A stretch of DNA of 64,000 nucleotides from UBA11612 sp964475755 (GCA_964475755.1 CAYYXR010000002.1:62001-126000); one strand, 5' to 3'; counted from the stretch's first letter, positions 17,781 to 26,936 are shown. The notes: a model not told the origin generated them from the sequence alone. Numbers and translations: made by a program.

Positions 17781-18010
17781 CCCGTGAACTGAGGAGGGGG
17801 AGGGGTTTCAGTCTTCCGGGTCTTTACGGCCCGACGGCTCTCTGTGGAGCGGTTCTATCGATGTGCCGTAAAGTTGACGGCTATGTATGTGTTCCCGCGG
17901 GCGAGCACCACTGCTACTTGTGCATCACTGCTATAAAAGGACTGCATAGCTGACCTATTTCCGTAACTTTCCTTCTAGCGCAAAGCCTTAGCGGCATGTA
18001 GATCACCCCC

Positions 18011-18958
18011 ATGGTTGAAGATGTCTCATCTCCTGAAATTGGCGTGACGTGGCGCGCATACGTGACCGTGCCGGCGGCGGACCGGGATGCGTTCGCGCCC
18101 TTGTTTTCCGGACTGGGGGCGGCGGAGAGTCTGTTCGAGGCGGGGGAAACGAAGCCCGGCGCGATGATGTGGCGGGTGGAGGGCTTGTTTGCCGAGGCGC
18201 CGGATAGGCGGGAGCTGACGGCCCGGGCGGCCCTGCTGGCGGCCACGGCGGGGGCGCCGGAACCGACGGTGGTGATCGAAAAGGTGCCGGCAACGGACTG
18301 GCTGAGCGCGAATATCGCCTCGTTTCCGCCGCTGACGGCCGGGCGGTATTATGTGCACGGAGACCACATTAAGGGCCCGTTTCCACCCGGTAAGATCCGG
18401 CTGACGGTGAACGCGGCGACAGCTTTTGGCACTGGCGAGCACGGTTCGACCCGCGGCTGCCTCTTGGCTTTGGACTCTCTTATCAAGGAAAAGCCGCGCG
18501 CCTTGCGCCGGTATTTGCGCCCGCCGCGGCGTAAAACCGCGGTGCTGGACATGGGCTGCGGCACCGGAATTCTCGCCATTGGTGCCGCCAAAGCGTGGAA
18601 TTGCGCGGTTCTGGCTGCCGATATCGACCCGGAATCCGTGCGCGTTGCGCGGCATAATGCACGGCTGAACGGTGTCGGGTGCACGGTTCAGGCACGGTTA
18701 AGCGACGGTCCAAACGACAAATTGATACGGTTAAACGCGCCTTTTGCACTTATCACCGCAAACATCCTCGCCCGGCCCCTGATCGCCATGTCCAAACGCC
18801 TTTCTCAGATGCTCGCCCCCGGCGGCACGATCATCCTGTCGGGGTTGATGAACGAACAGGAATCCATGGTCGGCAACGCCTATCGTGCGCAGGGCCTCAA
18901 ATTGGTGCGCCGTTATCGATTGTCGCCGTGGACGACGCTGGTGATGCGCCGCGTGTGA
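18011..18958 (+). CDS. prmA: Ribosomal protein L11 methyltransferase
   Basis: SAM-dependent methyltransferase that trimethylates L11. 315 residues. The N-terminal substrate-recognition domain is followed by FGTGEHGSTRGCL (about residue 142), the SAM-binding LDMGCGTGILAIGAAK and DIDPESVRVARHN, and the catalytic loop ITANILARPLI where PrmA has NILA. The N-terminal domain is divergent and Ala/Glu-rich but of ordinary length. No obvious Shine-Dalgarno precedes the ATG at 18011. It appears to be monocistronic. Confidence 0.92.
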   Translation: MVEDVSSPEIGVTWRAYVTVPAADRDAFAPLFSGLGAAESLFEAGETKPGAMMWRVEGLFAEAPDRRELTARAALLAATAGAPEPTVVIEKVPATDWLSANIASFPPLTAGRYYVHGDHIKGPFPPGKIRLTVNAATAFGTGEHGSTRGCLLALDSLIKEKPRALRRYLRPPRRKTAVLDMGCGTGILAIGAAKAWNCAVLAADIDPESVRVARHNARLNGVGCTVQARLSDGPNDKLIRLNAPFALITANILARPLIAMSKRLSQMLAPGGTIILSGLMNEQESMVGNAYRAQGLKLVRRYRLSPWTTLVMRRV

Positions 18959-19214
18959 TCAACGATCGCTCGCCGAATCCGGTATTTCTTCTGTTAGGTT
19001 GATTTAGAGTGCGGGAACAGCAACCGCTGCGGCTGATCAGAACCAAAGCCGCGCACAAAGAACATGCGTGGCAAGTATTGGGGATTTCCATTGGACGGCG
19101 GCAGGAAATAGCATGCGCATCCGCGATGTTCTCGCTGAACGTCTGAATTTCCCGCAATGCGCCGACAGTTTTGGTAACGGCCCGCAACGCGACAGTTAGG
19201 ACTATGGCCGTTCG

Positions 19215-20588
19215 ATGCTGCAGGTAAATCCCGACACGCCTAAGCACGAGACAAGCGACTCACTGCCACCTGTGCTCGACTTCGACGAGAAGCGTCGCAA
19301 ACAAGGCGTTCGGATATTCAAGTATCTGTCGTGGATCGGCGGCCTGGTCGCGGTTTCGGTGTTTATCGTGGCGTACACTGCAGGCGCGCCACTCACGACG
19401 GGCTTTGAGCTCATTATAGCAATGGTCGCGGCCTATTTGGTTCTTCCATTGACGATCGATCGGTTTAGATCGCCCGACACTATAATTACCGTCGCTCTTA
19501 TTTGGCTTGTGGCGCTCCTGACTGTCGCGACTGTGTATTACGGAGGATTCACGGCGGCGGCGTTGCCGTGGTACTGCGCGATTCCAATTTTTGCGTACTA
19601 TTACTTGAGCGGCTGGAGACTTGTGTCGGTGCTCGTCGCCGTTGGTGCCGGGTTCGCGGTCGTATCTCTCTTGGTTGCGTTGGGCATCGTCTCGCGTGAG
19701 ATGGCGGTGGCGAACTCGACCGACGCAGACTATGGAATCGCGTTCGGGTTCCTGCTCATTTACATTTCCGTCGCCAGTTACCTCTTTCGAAAGGGCGAGC
19801 AAGAGGCAAGAGTTGCCTTCAACACCGCTCTGGATGGTGCTGTGGAGGCGCGGCAAAAAGCGGACGAAGCCAGCGCGGCGAAATCGAAATTTCTCAAGTC
19901 CATGAGCCATGAACTCAGGACGCCGTTAAACGCGCTGGTCGGTTTTTCCGATGTCATGCGCCGCATGACCGTATCGCCGGACAACAACGCCAAGTTCAAT
20001 ATGTATTCGGAAGATATGTTTTCCAGTGCCAAGCATTTGTCGAAATTGGTTGACGATGTCCTTAATTACACAGCTTTGGGCAGCGGCGCATTTAAGGTGC
20101 AATCGGCCCGTGTGGATCTCATGCGAGTAGCGGAGTCTTGCGTTCGCATGATTGAGGTTCAGCCGGACAGCAACGGGAAAACAATCTCATGCGCCTATTC
20201 TGACGGTCCCGTTATTCTGGATTCGGATGAACGCCTTCTGATGCAGATTGTATTGAACGTGCTGACCAATGCGGCAAATTTTACGCCCGACGGCGGGTTG
20301 ATCTCCGTCGTCGTGGGGTCGCCCGATGGCCAGCACGGCGTGTTGTCCGTGGCTGATACGGGCATTGGCATATCCGCTAAAGACCTTCCTAGAATCACCG
20401 AGCCGTTTTATCGGGTTTCAGACGATCTATCCGATGGGCGAGGCAATCTCGGGCTTGGCCTCGCGATCACCTCGGATCTGGTCGACGTGCTTGGCGGCAC
20501 CCTCTCGATCGACAGCGAACTCGGCACCGGCACCACGGTCACGTGCAGCTTTCCGCTCGCATCAACCGCTCCAGCTAAGGGCGTTTAA
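19215..20588 (+). CDS. Membrane sensor histidine kinase
   Basis: 457 residues. Six hydrophobic helices between residues about 35 and 190 form a membrane sensor with almost no periplasmic loops, so the signal is probably membrane-borne or intracellular. HisKA follows with phospho-acceptor His232 in SHELRTPLNALVGF, then HATPase_c with N box LTNAANFTPDGG, G1 VADTGIGIS and G2 GLGLAITSDL. No receiver domain and no response-regulator gene adjoin it, so the partner is elsewhere. It is laid out like the N-terminal part of the split hybrid kinase at 33.7 kb. The 256 bases before it contain no gene. Signal unknown. Confidence 0.88.
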   Translation: MLQVNPDTPKHETSDSLPPVLDFDEKRRKQGVRIFKYLSWIGGLVAVSVFIVAYTAGAPLTTGFELIIAMVAAYLVLPLTIDRFRSPDTIITVALIWLVALLTVATVYYGGFTAAALPWYCAIPIFAYYYLSGWRLVSVLVAVGAGFAVVSLLVALGIVSREMAVANSTDADYGIAFGFLLIYISVASYLFRKGEQEARVAFNTALDGAVEARQKADEASAAKSKFLKSMSHELRTPLNALVGFSDVMRRMTVSPDNNAKFNMYSEDMFSSAKHLSKLVDDVLNYTALGSGAFKVQSARVDLMRVAESCVRMIEVQPDSNGKTISCAYSDGPVILDSDERLLMQIVLNVLTNAANFTPDGGLISVVVGSPDGQHGVLSVADTGIGISAKDLPRITEPFYRVSDDLSDGRGNLGLGLAITSDLVDVLGGTLSIDSELGTGTTVTCSFPLASTAPAKGV

Positions 20589-21058
20589 GGTTCCAGCAGG
20601 TGCCAGACGGTGTTCGCCGGATCGTCTTCGGTCGCCCGGCGAAGTTGGTCGGCTTCGGGTTCGTAGTACCAACCTTCGAGTAGGCCCGCGCCGCGCGGCT
20701 GGCCGGGCTCGTCGTTGTAGAACATGTAAACGGGCCGGCCCTTGTAGGCCCATTGGCGGGTACCGTCCGGGCGGTCGATGGCGGTCCATTCGCCGACGGC
20801 GGTATCGTTTGCCTCGGCGCGGATGACCGGCCACACCAACGCGCACACATGGTCGCAGTTGGATTTGAGGTGTTCGTCGCCGCCGAACACATAAAGCGGC
20901 ATGAGCCGGGGGAAGGATTTGTACATCCACGACCCGTCCTGGTTCTGAGACAACGCAACAGCACCGGGGTGTGACAGGTTCGCAGGCGGGTTCTGCGCGA
21001 GCGCGGGCGAAGCCGCCAACAGCCCCGCAGAGAAGAACGCAAGCACAACGGAACGCAT
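20585..21058 (-). CDS. Exported COG4315-type secreted repeat protein, copy A
   Basis: 157 residues; signal peptide of about 21 residues ending PALAQ. The start at 21058 is set by AGGGAGGT upstream; the frame extends further but without signal or ribosome site. The mature part matches the secreted-repeat family (lipoprotein_15 type) of unknown function: two GxW-Y/L units and a SNCDHVCALVWP segment with a Cys-x3-Cys pair. A paralogue lies at 26.46 kb. Family members are periplasmic or secreted; some sit with redox proteins, but no function is established. The 3' end overlaps the convergent kinase gene by four bases. Confidence 0.78.
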   Translation of the reverse strand: MRSVVLAFFSAGLLAASPALAQNPPANLSHPGAVALSQNQDGSWMYKSFPRLMPLYVFGGDEHLKSNCDHVCALVWPVIRAEANDTAVGEWTAIDRPDGTRQWAYKGRPVYMFYNDEPGQPRGAGLLEGWYYEPEADQLRRATEDDPANTVWHLLEP

Positions 21059-21181
21059 TGCTGACCTCCCTTTACGTGAACGTTTATCCAAAACTATGCC
21101 GCGTCCGCCGAACTGTCCAGAGCAACCGCCGCGCCGCACAAGCCTGTCCATTCGTTCAACGCTATTTATGCGCCGCTGCGA

Positions 21182-21550
21182 TCAATTTTGCTTTTTATTT
21201 GCACTCTTGGATGTGCGTTGGGCCGCGCCGCCCTTTGCGAACGACATGCCGCGCGCTTTCAAGGCGACCCGCAGCGCATTCAGGGCATTGGGCCCGATGC
21301 CGTGCATGGCGTTGAGATCGTTTTCGCTGAGTGCGTAAAGCTGTTCCAGGCGCGTGATTCCCGCGCTCGAAAGTGCGCGCTGCGCGGTCCGTGCCAATTT
21401 CACGCCCAGTCCTTGTTCCGTGGAAGGTTGCTTGGTCATGTTCGTCCTCCCTGATCTGAGGTTCGTCTTCGGCTTGGACTTTGCCTTCGATTTGGATTTC
21501 GTCTTTGACGCCGTTCCGGCTTTTATCTTGGTCCTCTTTTTCGCGGTCAT
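21182..21550 (-). CDS. Small DNA-binding protein with helix-hairpin-helix domain and Lys-rich arm
   Basis: 122 residues from the ATG at 21550 (AGGGGAG five bases upstream). Residues about 5-35 are a Lys/Ser/Thr-rich basic arm. The C-terminal part, LSSAGITRLEQLYALSENDL then HGIGPNALNALRVAL, is a helix-hairpin-helix of the RNA polymerase alpha C-terminal or RuvA type, with a basic tail. An internal ATG at 21439 has an even better site, GGGAGG with six-base spacing, and would give an 85-residue form without the arm. Both products may be made. Nucleic-acid binding is inferred from fold and charge. Confidence 0.7.
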   Translation of the reverse strand: MTAKKRTKIKAGTASKTKSKSKAKSKPKTNLRSGRTNMTKQPSTEQGLGVKLARTAQRALSSAGITRLEQLYALSENDLNAMHGIGPNALNALRVALKARGMSFAKGGAAQRTSKSANKKQN

Positions 21551-21712
21551 AAACGCTCCCCTGCGCATAGGTCCGGGGGACTGTAAGGCAACCCCGGGTG
21601 AAAGAGGAGCATTCGGCGCAATTGGGCCGCCTGCTTCAAAGGCTCAGGGCTGCAGAACGGCCGGGCTACAGAGATGATTGAATCCCGTCCGCCCGCGACA
21701 TACCTTTAACGC

Positions 21713-23524
21713 ATGGACACAGCAGTTTCCCCCGAAACCACAGCCGCCGGCCGGCTTGCGGATTTGCGCCGCGCCATGGACGAGGCCGGCGTGGATGCTT
21801 ATCTCGTACCCCACGGCGACGAACATCACGGTGAATTCATTGCACCTTATGCCGAGCGGCTGAAGTGGCTGACCGGGTTCTCCGGGTCGGCCGGGTTTGC
21901 CATCGTTTTGGCGGACCGGGCGGCGATCTTCGTGGACGGGCGGTATACGCTCCAGGTCCGCACGCAAGTGGACGGTGCGCTCTATGAATATGCGCATCTG
22001 GTGGATGAACCGCCGCACAAGTGGCTGAAGGAAAATTTGCCGCAAAAAGCCGTCGTCGGATTTGATCCGCACTTGCACACGCCTGGGGCGTTGATGCGCC
22101 TGGAAGCGGCAGCGTCCAAAGCGGGCGGCGAGTTGAAGCCGGTCGCGAAAAATCTCATCGACGCGGTCTGGATCGATCAGCCCGCGCGTCCCGCTGAAAA
22201 TGTCATCGTTTACTCCGACAAGTTTGCCGGCCGCTCCAGTGCCGACAAGCGTGCATTGCTGGCCAAGGTGATCGCCGCCGATGGCCTGGACGCGTTCCTG
22301 GTCTCGGCGTTGGATTCCATTGCCTGGCTGTTCAACATCCGTGGCGGCGATGTAGCCTATTCACCGTTGGTCTATGCATATGCGTTGGTGCTCAAGGACG
22401 GCAAGGCGGTTTTGTTTATCGACGAAGCGAAAGTGACCGCCGAGGTGCGCGCGCATTTGGGCGCGGACGTGCGTCTTGCGCCCTATGACGGCCTCGAAGA
22501 AGGGTTTGTGGATCTCGACGCGAAAGTGGCGCAGATCGGCATCGATCAGGCGACGGCGTCGCGCTGGGTCTTCGGGGTGATCGAAACCGCCGGGCATACC
22601 GCAAAGCCGAGTGCCGATCCCGTTACGGCCCTTAAGGCGCCCAAGCATCCGGCGGAACTGGACTGCGTGCGCGAAGCCCATGTGCGCGACGGCGCGGCGT
22701 TGACGCGGTTTCTCGCGTGGCTGGACGAAGAGGGGCCGAAAGGCACCCTCGATGAAGTGAGCGCGTCCGAGAAGCTGGACGCGTTTCGCGCGGAGAGTAA
22801 TTTGTACTTGGGCCCGAGCTTTCCGACCATTGCCGGGGCGGGCGCGAACGGAGCCGTTGTGCATTACCGCGCGGAGGCGAAAACCGCGGCCAAGATCAAA
22901 CCGGACATGCTGTTCCTGATCGATTCCGGCGGGCAATATTTGGACGGCACCACCGATGTCACGCGCACGGTGGCGATTGGCACACCGACGGCGGAGCAGA
23001 AGCGCCGATTTACGCTGGTGCTGAAAGGCCATATCGCATTGGCGCGCGCGCGTTTCGTGAAGGGTACCACCGGCAGCCAGTTGGATGCGCTGGCCCGTGC
23101 GCCCTTGTGGGTGGACGGCGTGGACTTCGATCACGGCACCGGGCACGGCGTGGGTACGTACCTCGGCGTGCATGAAGGCCCGCAGCGCATCAGCAAGGTG
23201 GGCAATACCGTGGCCCTGGAGCCCGGCATGGTGATTTCCAACGAGCCCGGCTACTACAAAACCGGCGAATACGGCATCCGTATCGAGAACCTAGTGGCGG
23301 TGGTGGAGGCCAAGGCGCCCACGGGCGCGGAAAAACCGCTGCTGGAGTTCGAGACGATTACGTTCGCGCCGCTCGATCTCAAACTGGTGGATGAGGCGCT
23401 ATTGGACGCGGGCGAAAAAGCCTGGCTGAACGAGTATCACGCGACGGTGCGCGAAAAACTCAGCCCGCTGGTGGATGAGAAGACGAGGGTGTGGTTGGAG
23501 CGGGTGGCTGGATCGGTTCACTAA
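21713..23524 (+). CDS. pepP: Xaa-Pro aminopeptidase (M24B), long three-domain form
   Basis: Cytoplasmic metallopeptidase releasing N-terminal residues before proline. 603 residues, the length of the three-domain APP1 type rather than the 440-residue E. coli PepP. Two creatinase N-like domains come first (GFSGSAGFAIVL and LDSIAWLFNIRGGD), then the pita-bread domain. The two-metal site is complete: DSGGQYLDGTTDVTRT with both Asp, GTGHGVGTYLGVHEGP with His, NEPGYY and RIENL with Glu. The symbol follows common usage for the activity. No signal peptide. Confidence 0.9.
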   Translation: MDTAVSPETTAAGRLADLRRAMDEAGVDAYLVPHGDEHHGEFIAPYAERLKWLTGFSGSAGFAIVLADRAAIFVDGRYTLQVRTQVDGALYEYAHLVDEPPHKWLKENLPQKAVVGFDPHLHTPGALMRLEAAASKAGGELKPVAKNLIDAVWIDQPARPAENVIVYSDKFAGRSSADKRALLAKVIAADGLDAFLVSALDSIAWLFNIRGGDVAYSPLVYAYALVLKDGKAVLFIDEAKVTAEVRAHLGADVRLAPYDGLEEGFVDLDAKVAQIGIDQATASRWVFGVIETAGHTAKPSADPVTALKAPKHPAELDCVREAHVRDGAALTRFLAWLDEEGPKGTLDEVSASEKLDAFRAESNLYLGPSFPTIAGAGANGAVVHYRAEAKTAAKIKPDMLFLIDSGGQYLDGTTDVTRTVAIGTPTAEQKRRFTLVLKGHIALARARFVKGTTGSQLDALARAPLWVDGVDFDHGTGHGVGTYLGVHEGPQRISKVGNTVALEPGMVISNEPGYYKTGEYGIRIENLVAVVEAKAPTGAEKPLLEFETITFAPLDLKLVDEALLDAGEKAWLNEYHATVREKLSPLVDEKTRVWLERVAGSVH

Positions 23525-23554
23525 AAGAAACTGCAATTTTGACTGTATCAATGC

Positions 23555-24265
23555 GTGATCGAATCCATAACCAAATGTTGGATATGTGGTGAGCCCGGAA
23601 CTTCAGGCGAACACAAAACCAAACGTTCAGACTTGCGGTCTGTTTTCGGTGAAATCTCTCAATCCAAGCCCCTTTTTTATCATGATGATAAATCCATAAA
23701 CGTGCCTATAAAGGGATTAAATTCAAAACGGCTTAAGTCTAGTTCCGTACTTTGCGCAAAGTGCAACAACGAACGCACGCAACCCCATGATAAGTCATGG
23801 CAGCAATTATCAGATGGACTTCGATCGATTAAAGGAAACTTGAAACCCGGACGCGTCGTTCGAACAAATCGCATTTTTCGATACGATACGTCTAAAAAAA
23901 TGCTCAATGTGCATCTTTGTTTTCTGAAATTATTCGGGTGCCATGTTGTCGAGGCGGGAGTCAATATTGATGTGCAATCGTTTTCCCAGGCAATTCTAAA
24001 CAATAAATCACATCAAAATGTTTATTTAAAATTTGGCTATTGTCCGTCATTCGATAGCACGTCCTATACCGAAATGTCCGATATCCATCTAGATGATTAC
24101 GCGCACGATGGAACTTGCGCATTTGCTACATGGATTTATGCAATTGACGGTGTAGTTGTGAACGTAATGTATTCCGCTCCTGGCGAAAAAAGGACGGGGG
24201 TTGTAGATTCTTGGCACCCCAAATTCGGAACTAACCGTCTTATTGTTGGTGATTTTGGCGAATAA
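23555..24265 (+). CDS. Unknown protein with HNH-like zinc motif, AT-rich orphan
   Basis: 236 residues. CWICG near residues 8-12, EHKTKRSD at about 19-26 and LCAKCNNERTQPHDKSW at about 66-82 have the spacing of an HNH-type fold with two Cys pairs, as in HNH endonucleases. The remaining 150 residues are not recognised. The base composition is clearly AT-richer than both neighbours, codon choice is unlike the rest of the window (many AAA, TTT, AAT), and no Shine-Dalgarno precedes the GTG start. These are signs of recent acquisition. It may be a nuclease or a zinc-binding protein without catalysis. No partner gene, methylase or repeat is adjacent. Confidence 0.6.
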   Translation: MIESITKCWICGEPGTSGEHKTKRSDLRSVFGEISQSKPLFYHDDKSINVPIKGLNSKRLKSSSVLCAKCNNERTQPHDKSWQQLSDGLRSIKGNLKPGRVVRTNRIFRYDTSKKMLNVHLCFLKLFGCHVVEAGVNIDVQSFSQAILNNKSHQNVYLKFGYCPSFDSTSYTEMSDIHLDDYAHDGTCAFATWIYAIDGVVVNVMYSAPGEKRTGVVDSWHPKFGTNRLIVGDFGE

Positions 24266-24273
24266 TTTGAATC

Positions 24274-24735
24274 ATGCCCTCAAATATCTGCATTTGTGCC
24301 GCCAATTCTACTGATGACGTCGAGGCGGTGAAGCAACTGTTCATCGAGTTCAGCGAATATCTCGGCATCGATCTCAAATACCAATGCTTCGGCGAAGGTC
24401 TGGCAAAATTTCCGACGTCATATGACGCCATTTTTCTCGCTCGCGTGAACGGCGCGCCCGCCGTGTGCATCGGCAGCAAGGATTTGGGCGGCGGCATTTG
24501 CGAGATGAAGCACCTGTTCGTGCGTTCCGATTTTCGCGGTCACGATCTGGGCCGCAAGCTGTGCGATGTGCTGATCGAAGATGCGCGCACGAAAGGATAT
24601 CGCGCGATGCGTTTGGATACGTTGCCGCGCCTGACGACCGCCATTGCGCTGTATCGCGGCATGGGGTTCAAGGACATCCCGCGCTACAACGAAAATCCGA
24701 TCAAGGATGTGGTGTTTCTGGAGTTAGCGCTCTAG
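24274..24735 (+). CDS. GNAT-family N-acetyltransferase
   Basis: 153 residues, cytoplasmic. The acetyl-CoA loop is in HLFVRSDFRGHDLGRKL (about residues 76-92, R-G-x-x-L-G-R), followed by the helix ARTKGYRAMRLDT and the C-terminal ALYRGMGFKDI typical of the fold. The acceptor is unknown; small amines or amino acids are usual for this subgroup. It starts eight bases after the AT-rich HNH-like gene but has normal base composition, so it need not share that gene's origin. Confidence 0.85.
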   Translation: MPSNICICAANSTDDVEAVKQLFIEFSEYLGIDLKYQCFGEGLAKFPTSYDAIFLARVNGAPAVCIGSKDLGGGICEMKHLFVRSDFRGHDLGRKLCDVLIEDARTKGYRAMRLDTLPRLTTAIALYRGMGFKDIPRYNENPIKDVVFLELAL

Positions 24736-24891
24736 GGATTTCCGAGGGTCAGCTCCCAAAATTCCTCATAAATCCGCCATTTTTCCCCCTTGCTGGAAGT
24801 TTCGACACAAAAGTATAATGGGGACGGGTGTCGCTCTTATTGGCGGACGCAGAGCCGCGCGGGGCGACTGAACGGATGCACGGAGGGTGCC

Positions 24892-25104
24892 ATGAAGACG
24901 ACGTTCGTATCGCGGTTTCGTACGCGGATGTCCTACGAGGAACTTGAAGGATTGCTGAGCGCCAATTGCAAAGGGCCGTACGCCATCAGCTTCGAAGGCG
25001 TCGACGAAGCGCGTGGGCGCATCTGCAAGGTGATGCGTGTGGCCTATCAAAGCATGGACGACCGCGAACACATGCGCGAAGTGTTCAAGGCGTCAGCCGC
25101 TTAA
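24892..25104 (+). CDS. Small protein of unknown function
   Basis: 70 residues, no signal or membrane helix. The start at 24892 is set by CGGAGGG four to eight bases upstream. The frame extends upstream but without an initiation site. Sequence is of mixed charge with a Cys near the middle (ANCKGPYAISFEGVDEARG). Unrecognised. The last 20 bases overlap the end of the convergent DUF805 gene. Confidence 0.6.
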   Translation: MKTTFVSRFRTRMSYEELEGLLSANCKGPYAISFEGVDEARGRICKVMRVAYQSMDDREHMREVFKASAA

Positions 25105-25498
25105 TCTGCGGCGCCGGTAATATTGTGTTGTAGCGGTTCGGCCCGGGCATGCCCCGGCGCGGCAGCCACATCCATAAAACAAATAATCCGGGGATCGGTA
25201 CGAGATACAGAAGCTGCCACCAGCCCGAGCGGCCGATGTCGTGCAGTCGCCGCGCGGTGACCGCGAACATCGGCACCAGAACGGCATAAATAAAGATCGT
25301 GTTGGCCAGCAGAAACCCGTCGGCCGACGCATCCAAAAAACTGAAATCGATGATCAGCGAAACAACGGTGCCGCAAAAGCAGAATGCGCCGAAGGACCAT
25401 TGCTCCAACCGGTCGGCGCGGCCGGAAAAGTCCGCATACTTGTGCGTCATGCAGACGAAGATGTTGTGAAGAACGGATTTGGTATGCGTCATCGCCAT
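25085..25498 (-). CDS. DUF805 inner-membrane protein
   Basis: 137 residues with three or four hydrophobic helices. The family signature is clear: SGRADRLEQWSFGAF near residue 26, VTARRLHDIGRSGWWQLL near 80-97 and a final PGLFVLWMWLPRRGMPGPNRY segment (about 103-123). DUF805 proteins are small inner-membrane proteins without assigned function. ATG at 25498; a second in-frame ATG two codons later is equally possible. Convergent with a small unknown gene. Confidence 0.82.
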   Translation of the reverse strand: MAMTHTKSVLHNIFVCMTHKYADFSGRADRLEQWSFGAFCFCGTVVSLIIDFSFLDASADGFLLANTIFIYAVLVPMFAVTARRLHDIGRSGWWQLLYLVPIPGLFVLWMWLPRRGMPGPNRYNTILPAPQIKRLTP

Positions 25499-25604
25499 AG
25501 AAAACGATTTTACGCCGCTTAGCGTTGCACCGATCCGGATTTATTTTGTAACCGCGCGGCTATATTTGCGCGGGCCGCGGAATAATCTGAACCGCGGGCG
25601 CGTC

Positions 25605-26300
25605 CTATAAACTTAAGCTTGCGGGCCTGTCCTCCTCGATCAGCTCCGAACCTTGATTGCGCACGTTTCCTACCGCTTTCGATACGGGCCAAGCGGACAT
25701 GCGTTCGGCGGTAAAGGACGTGAGCAAATCCTTGGCGTCGTTCGCCGAGATTTTCTCCGCGTCCAGCCAGGCGTCCCAGTTCTCCTCGCCCAAAATCACC
25801 GGCATGCGCGGGTGAATATCGCCCATCAGCGCGTTGGCCTCGGTGGTGATCATGGTGCATGAGGTAATCGGCGGTGCGTCTTTAGGTCTCCATTCTTCCC
25901 ACAAGCCGGCAAAGGCCATGGGCCCTTTGTTGCCGAGGCCGATTGCAAACGGTTGCTTGTCGGACTTGCGCCATTCGAAAAAGGAGTCCGCCGGAATGAT
26001 GCAGCGGCGCTGCGCTTTCCATGCGCCGCGATAAGCGGGCTTTGAGTCCACGCCGTCGGCGCGGGCGTTGAAGGTGGCGAACTTGCCGATCTCCTTCGAC
26101 CAGGCCGGGATCAACCCCCAGCGCATCATCTCGAAAGTGCGTGCGCCGTCTTTCAGGAAGAGTACCGGAATGTCCGTGGTGGGCGCGATATTGATCTTGC
26201 CGTTCCAGCTCTTGCCCTGCTTACTGCCGCTGTCGAGGAAAGCCCGATAGGTGGAATGTAGTTTTCGCCACGACATCATGTTTGTGAAACGTCCGCACAT
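25605..26300 (-). CDS. yedK: SRAP-family protein (abasic-site DNA-protein crosslinker)
   Basis: 231 residues. HMCES/YedK proteins form a stable thiazolidine crosslink between Cys2 and an abasic site in single-stranded DNA, shielding it. All key residues appear: Cys2 in MCGRF, the Asn in NIAPT and NARAD, the Glu in DSFFEW and the His in IHPRMPVIL. The initiator Met must be removed for activity, which fixes the start at 26300. In many bacteria it sits with SOS genes; here no such neighbour and no obvious LexA box was found. Gene symbol by orthology to E. coli YedK. Confidence 0.92.
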   Translation of the reverse strand: MCGRFTNMMSWRKLHSTYRAFLDSGSKQGKSWNGKINIAPTTDIPVLFLKDGARTFEMMRWGLIPAWSKEIGKFATFNARADGVDSKPAYRGAWKAQRRCIIPADSFFEWRKSDKQPFAIGLGNKGPMAFAGLWEEWRPKDAPPITSCTMITTEANALMGDIHPRMPVILGEENWDAWLDAEKISANDAKDLLTSFTAERMSAWPVSKAVGNVRNQGSELIEEDRPASLSL

Positions 26301-26461
26301 GGGGTCAACCTAATCCGGCGCACCGAAAAAGGCCATGCGCGCTGAATGAGGCTCGTTTAAGCAGGGTGGCGGCTGTTGTCGGGAAGGGCCTTGCGGCGGT
26401 AAGATCATGGCTGGCGAGGCATTGAAGGGTCACTTCAATTGCTCTCAATCGGGAGGATACC

Positions 26462-26869
26462 ATGCGTACCACATTCATATCGCTGATCGCCCTTGCCGCC
26501 GCTTTTGCCGGACCGGCGTTCGCGCAGGACGGCGCGCCGGAGAACGAAGAGCATCCGGGGGAAGTCGCGCTGACCTATGAGGACGGCGTTTGGCTCTACC
26601 GCAAGTTCCCCAGCAGCCAGCGCCTTTACGTGAACGAGGACGATACACCCGGGGTGTCCACCTGCAACGACACCTGTGCTTATGCCTGGCCGCCGCTATA
26701 TGTGGAGAAAGATGGCTCCGAGGATGTGGGTGATTGGTCGGTCTTCGTGCGCGAAGACGGGCGCGAGCAGTGGCAGTACAAGGGTAAGCCGACCTATATG
26801 CGCTTCCACGATTCCTTGGAGAATCCGGTGGGGGCCAGCATCGAAGGTTGGGACTTCCTGATCCCTTAA
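26462..26869 (+). CDS. Exported COG4315-type secreted repeat protein, copy B
   Basis: 135 residues with a signal peptide ending AFAQ near residue 22; GGGAGG precedes the ATG. The mature protein parallels copy A at 20.6 kb: HPGEVAL, DGVWLYRKFPSSQRLYV, then STCNDTCAYAWPPLY with the same Cys-x3-Cys pair, EQWQYKGKPTYM and a final GWDFLIP. It is shorter by the 15-20 residue tail of copy A. Function unknown. It opens a run of five consecutive genes for exported proteins. Confidence 0.8.
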   Translation: MRTTFISLIALAAAFAGPAFAQDGAPENEEHPGEVALTYEDGVWLYRKFPSSQRLYVNEDDTPGVSTCNDTCAYAWPPLYVEKDGSEDVGDWSVFVREDGREQWQYKGKPTYMRFHDSLENPVGASIEGWDFLIP

Positions 26870-26913
26870 GACCGGTTGTCCACGCGCAAAAAGCGCGAAA
26901 ATTCAGGCATTTT

Positions 26914-26936
26914 CCCTCCTCGCGTTGCGAGGCGGG
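26914..26936. repeat. Inverted repeat before the TPR-protein gene
   Basis: CCTCGC (26918-26923) pairs with GCGAGG (26927-26932) over a three-base loop, extendable by CCC/GGG after one mismatch. It lies between copy B and the next exported-protein gene, with no T-run. It might be a weak terminator or mRNA end structure. Confidence 0.3.

Noticed and set aside
26301..26461. LexA box upstream of the SRAP gene
   Set aside because: No GTTC-N7-GTTC pattern, the alphaproteobacterial LexA site, was seen in the promoter-side region.
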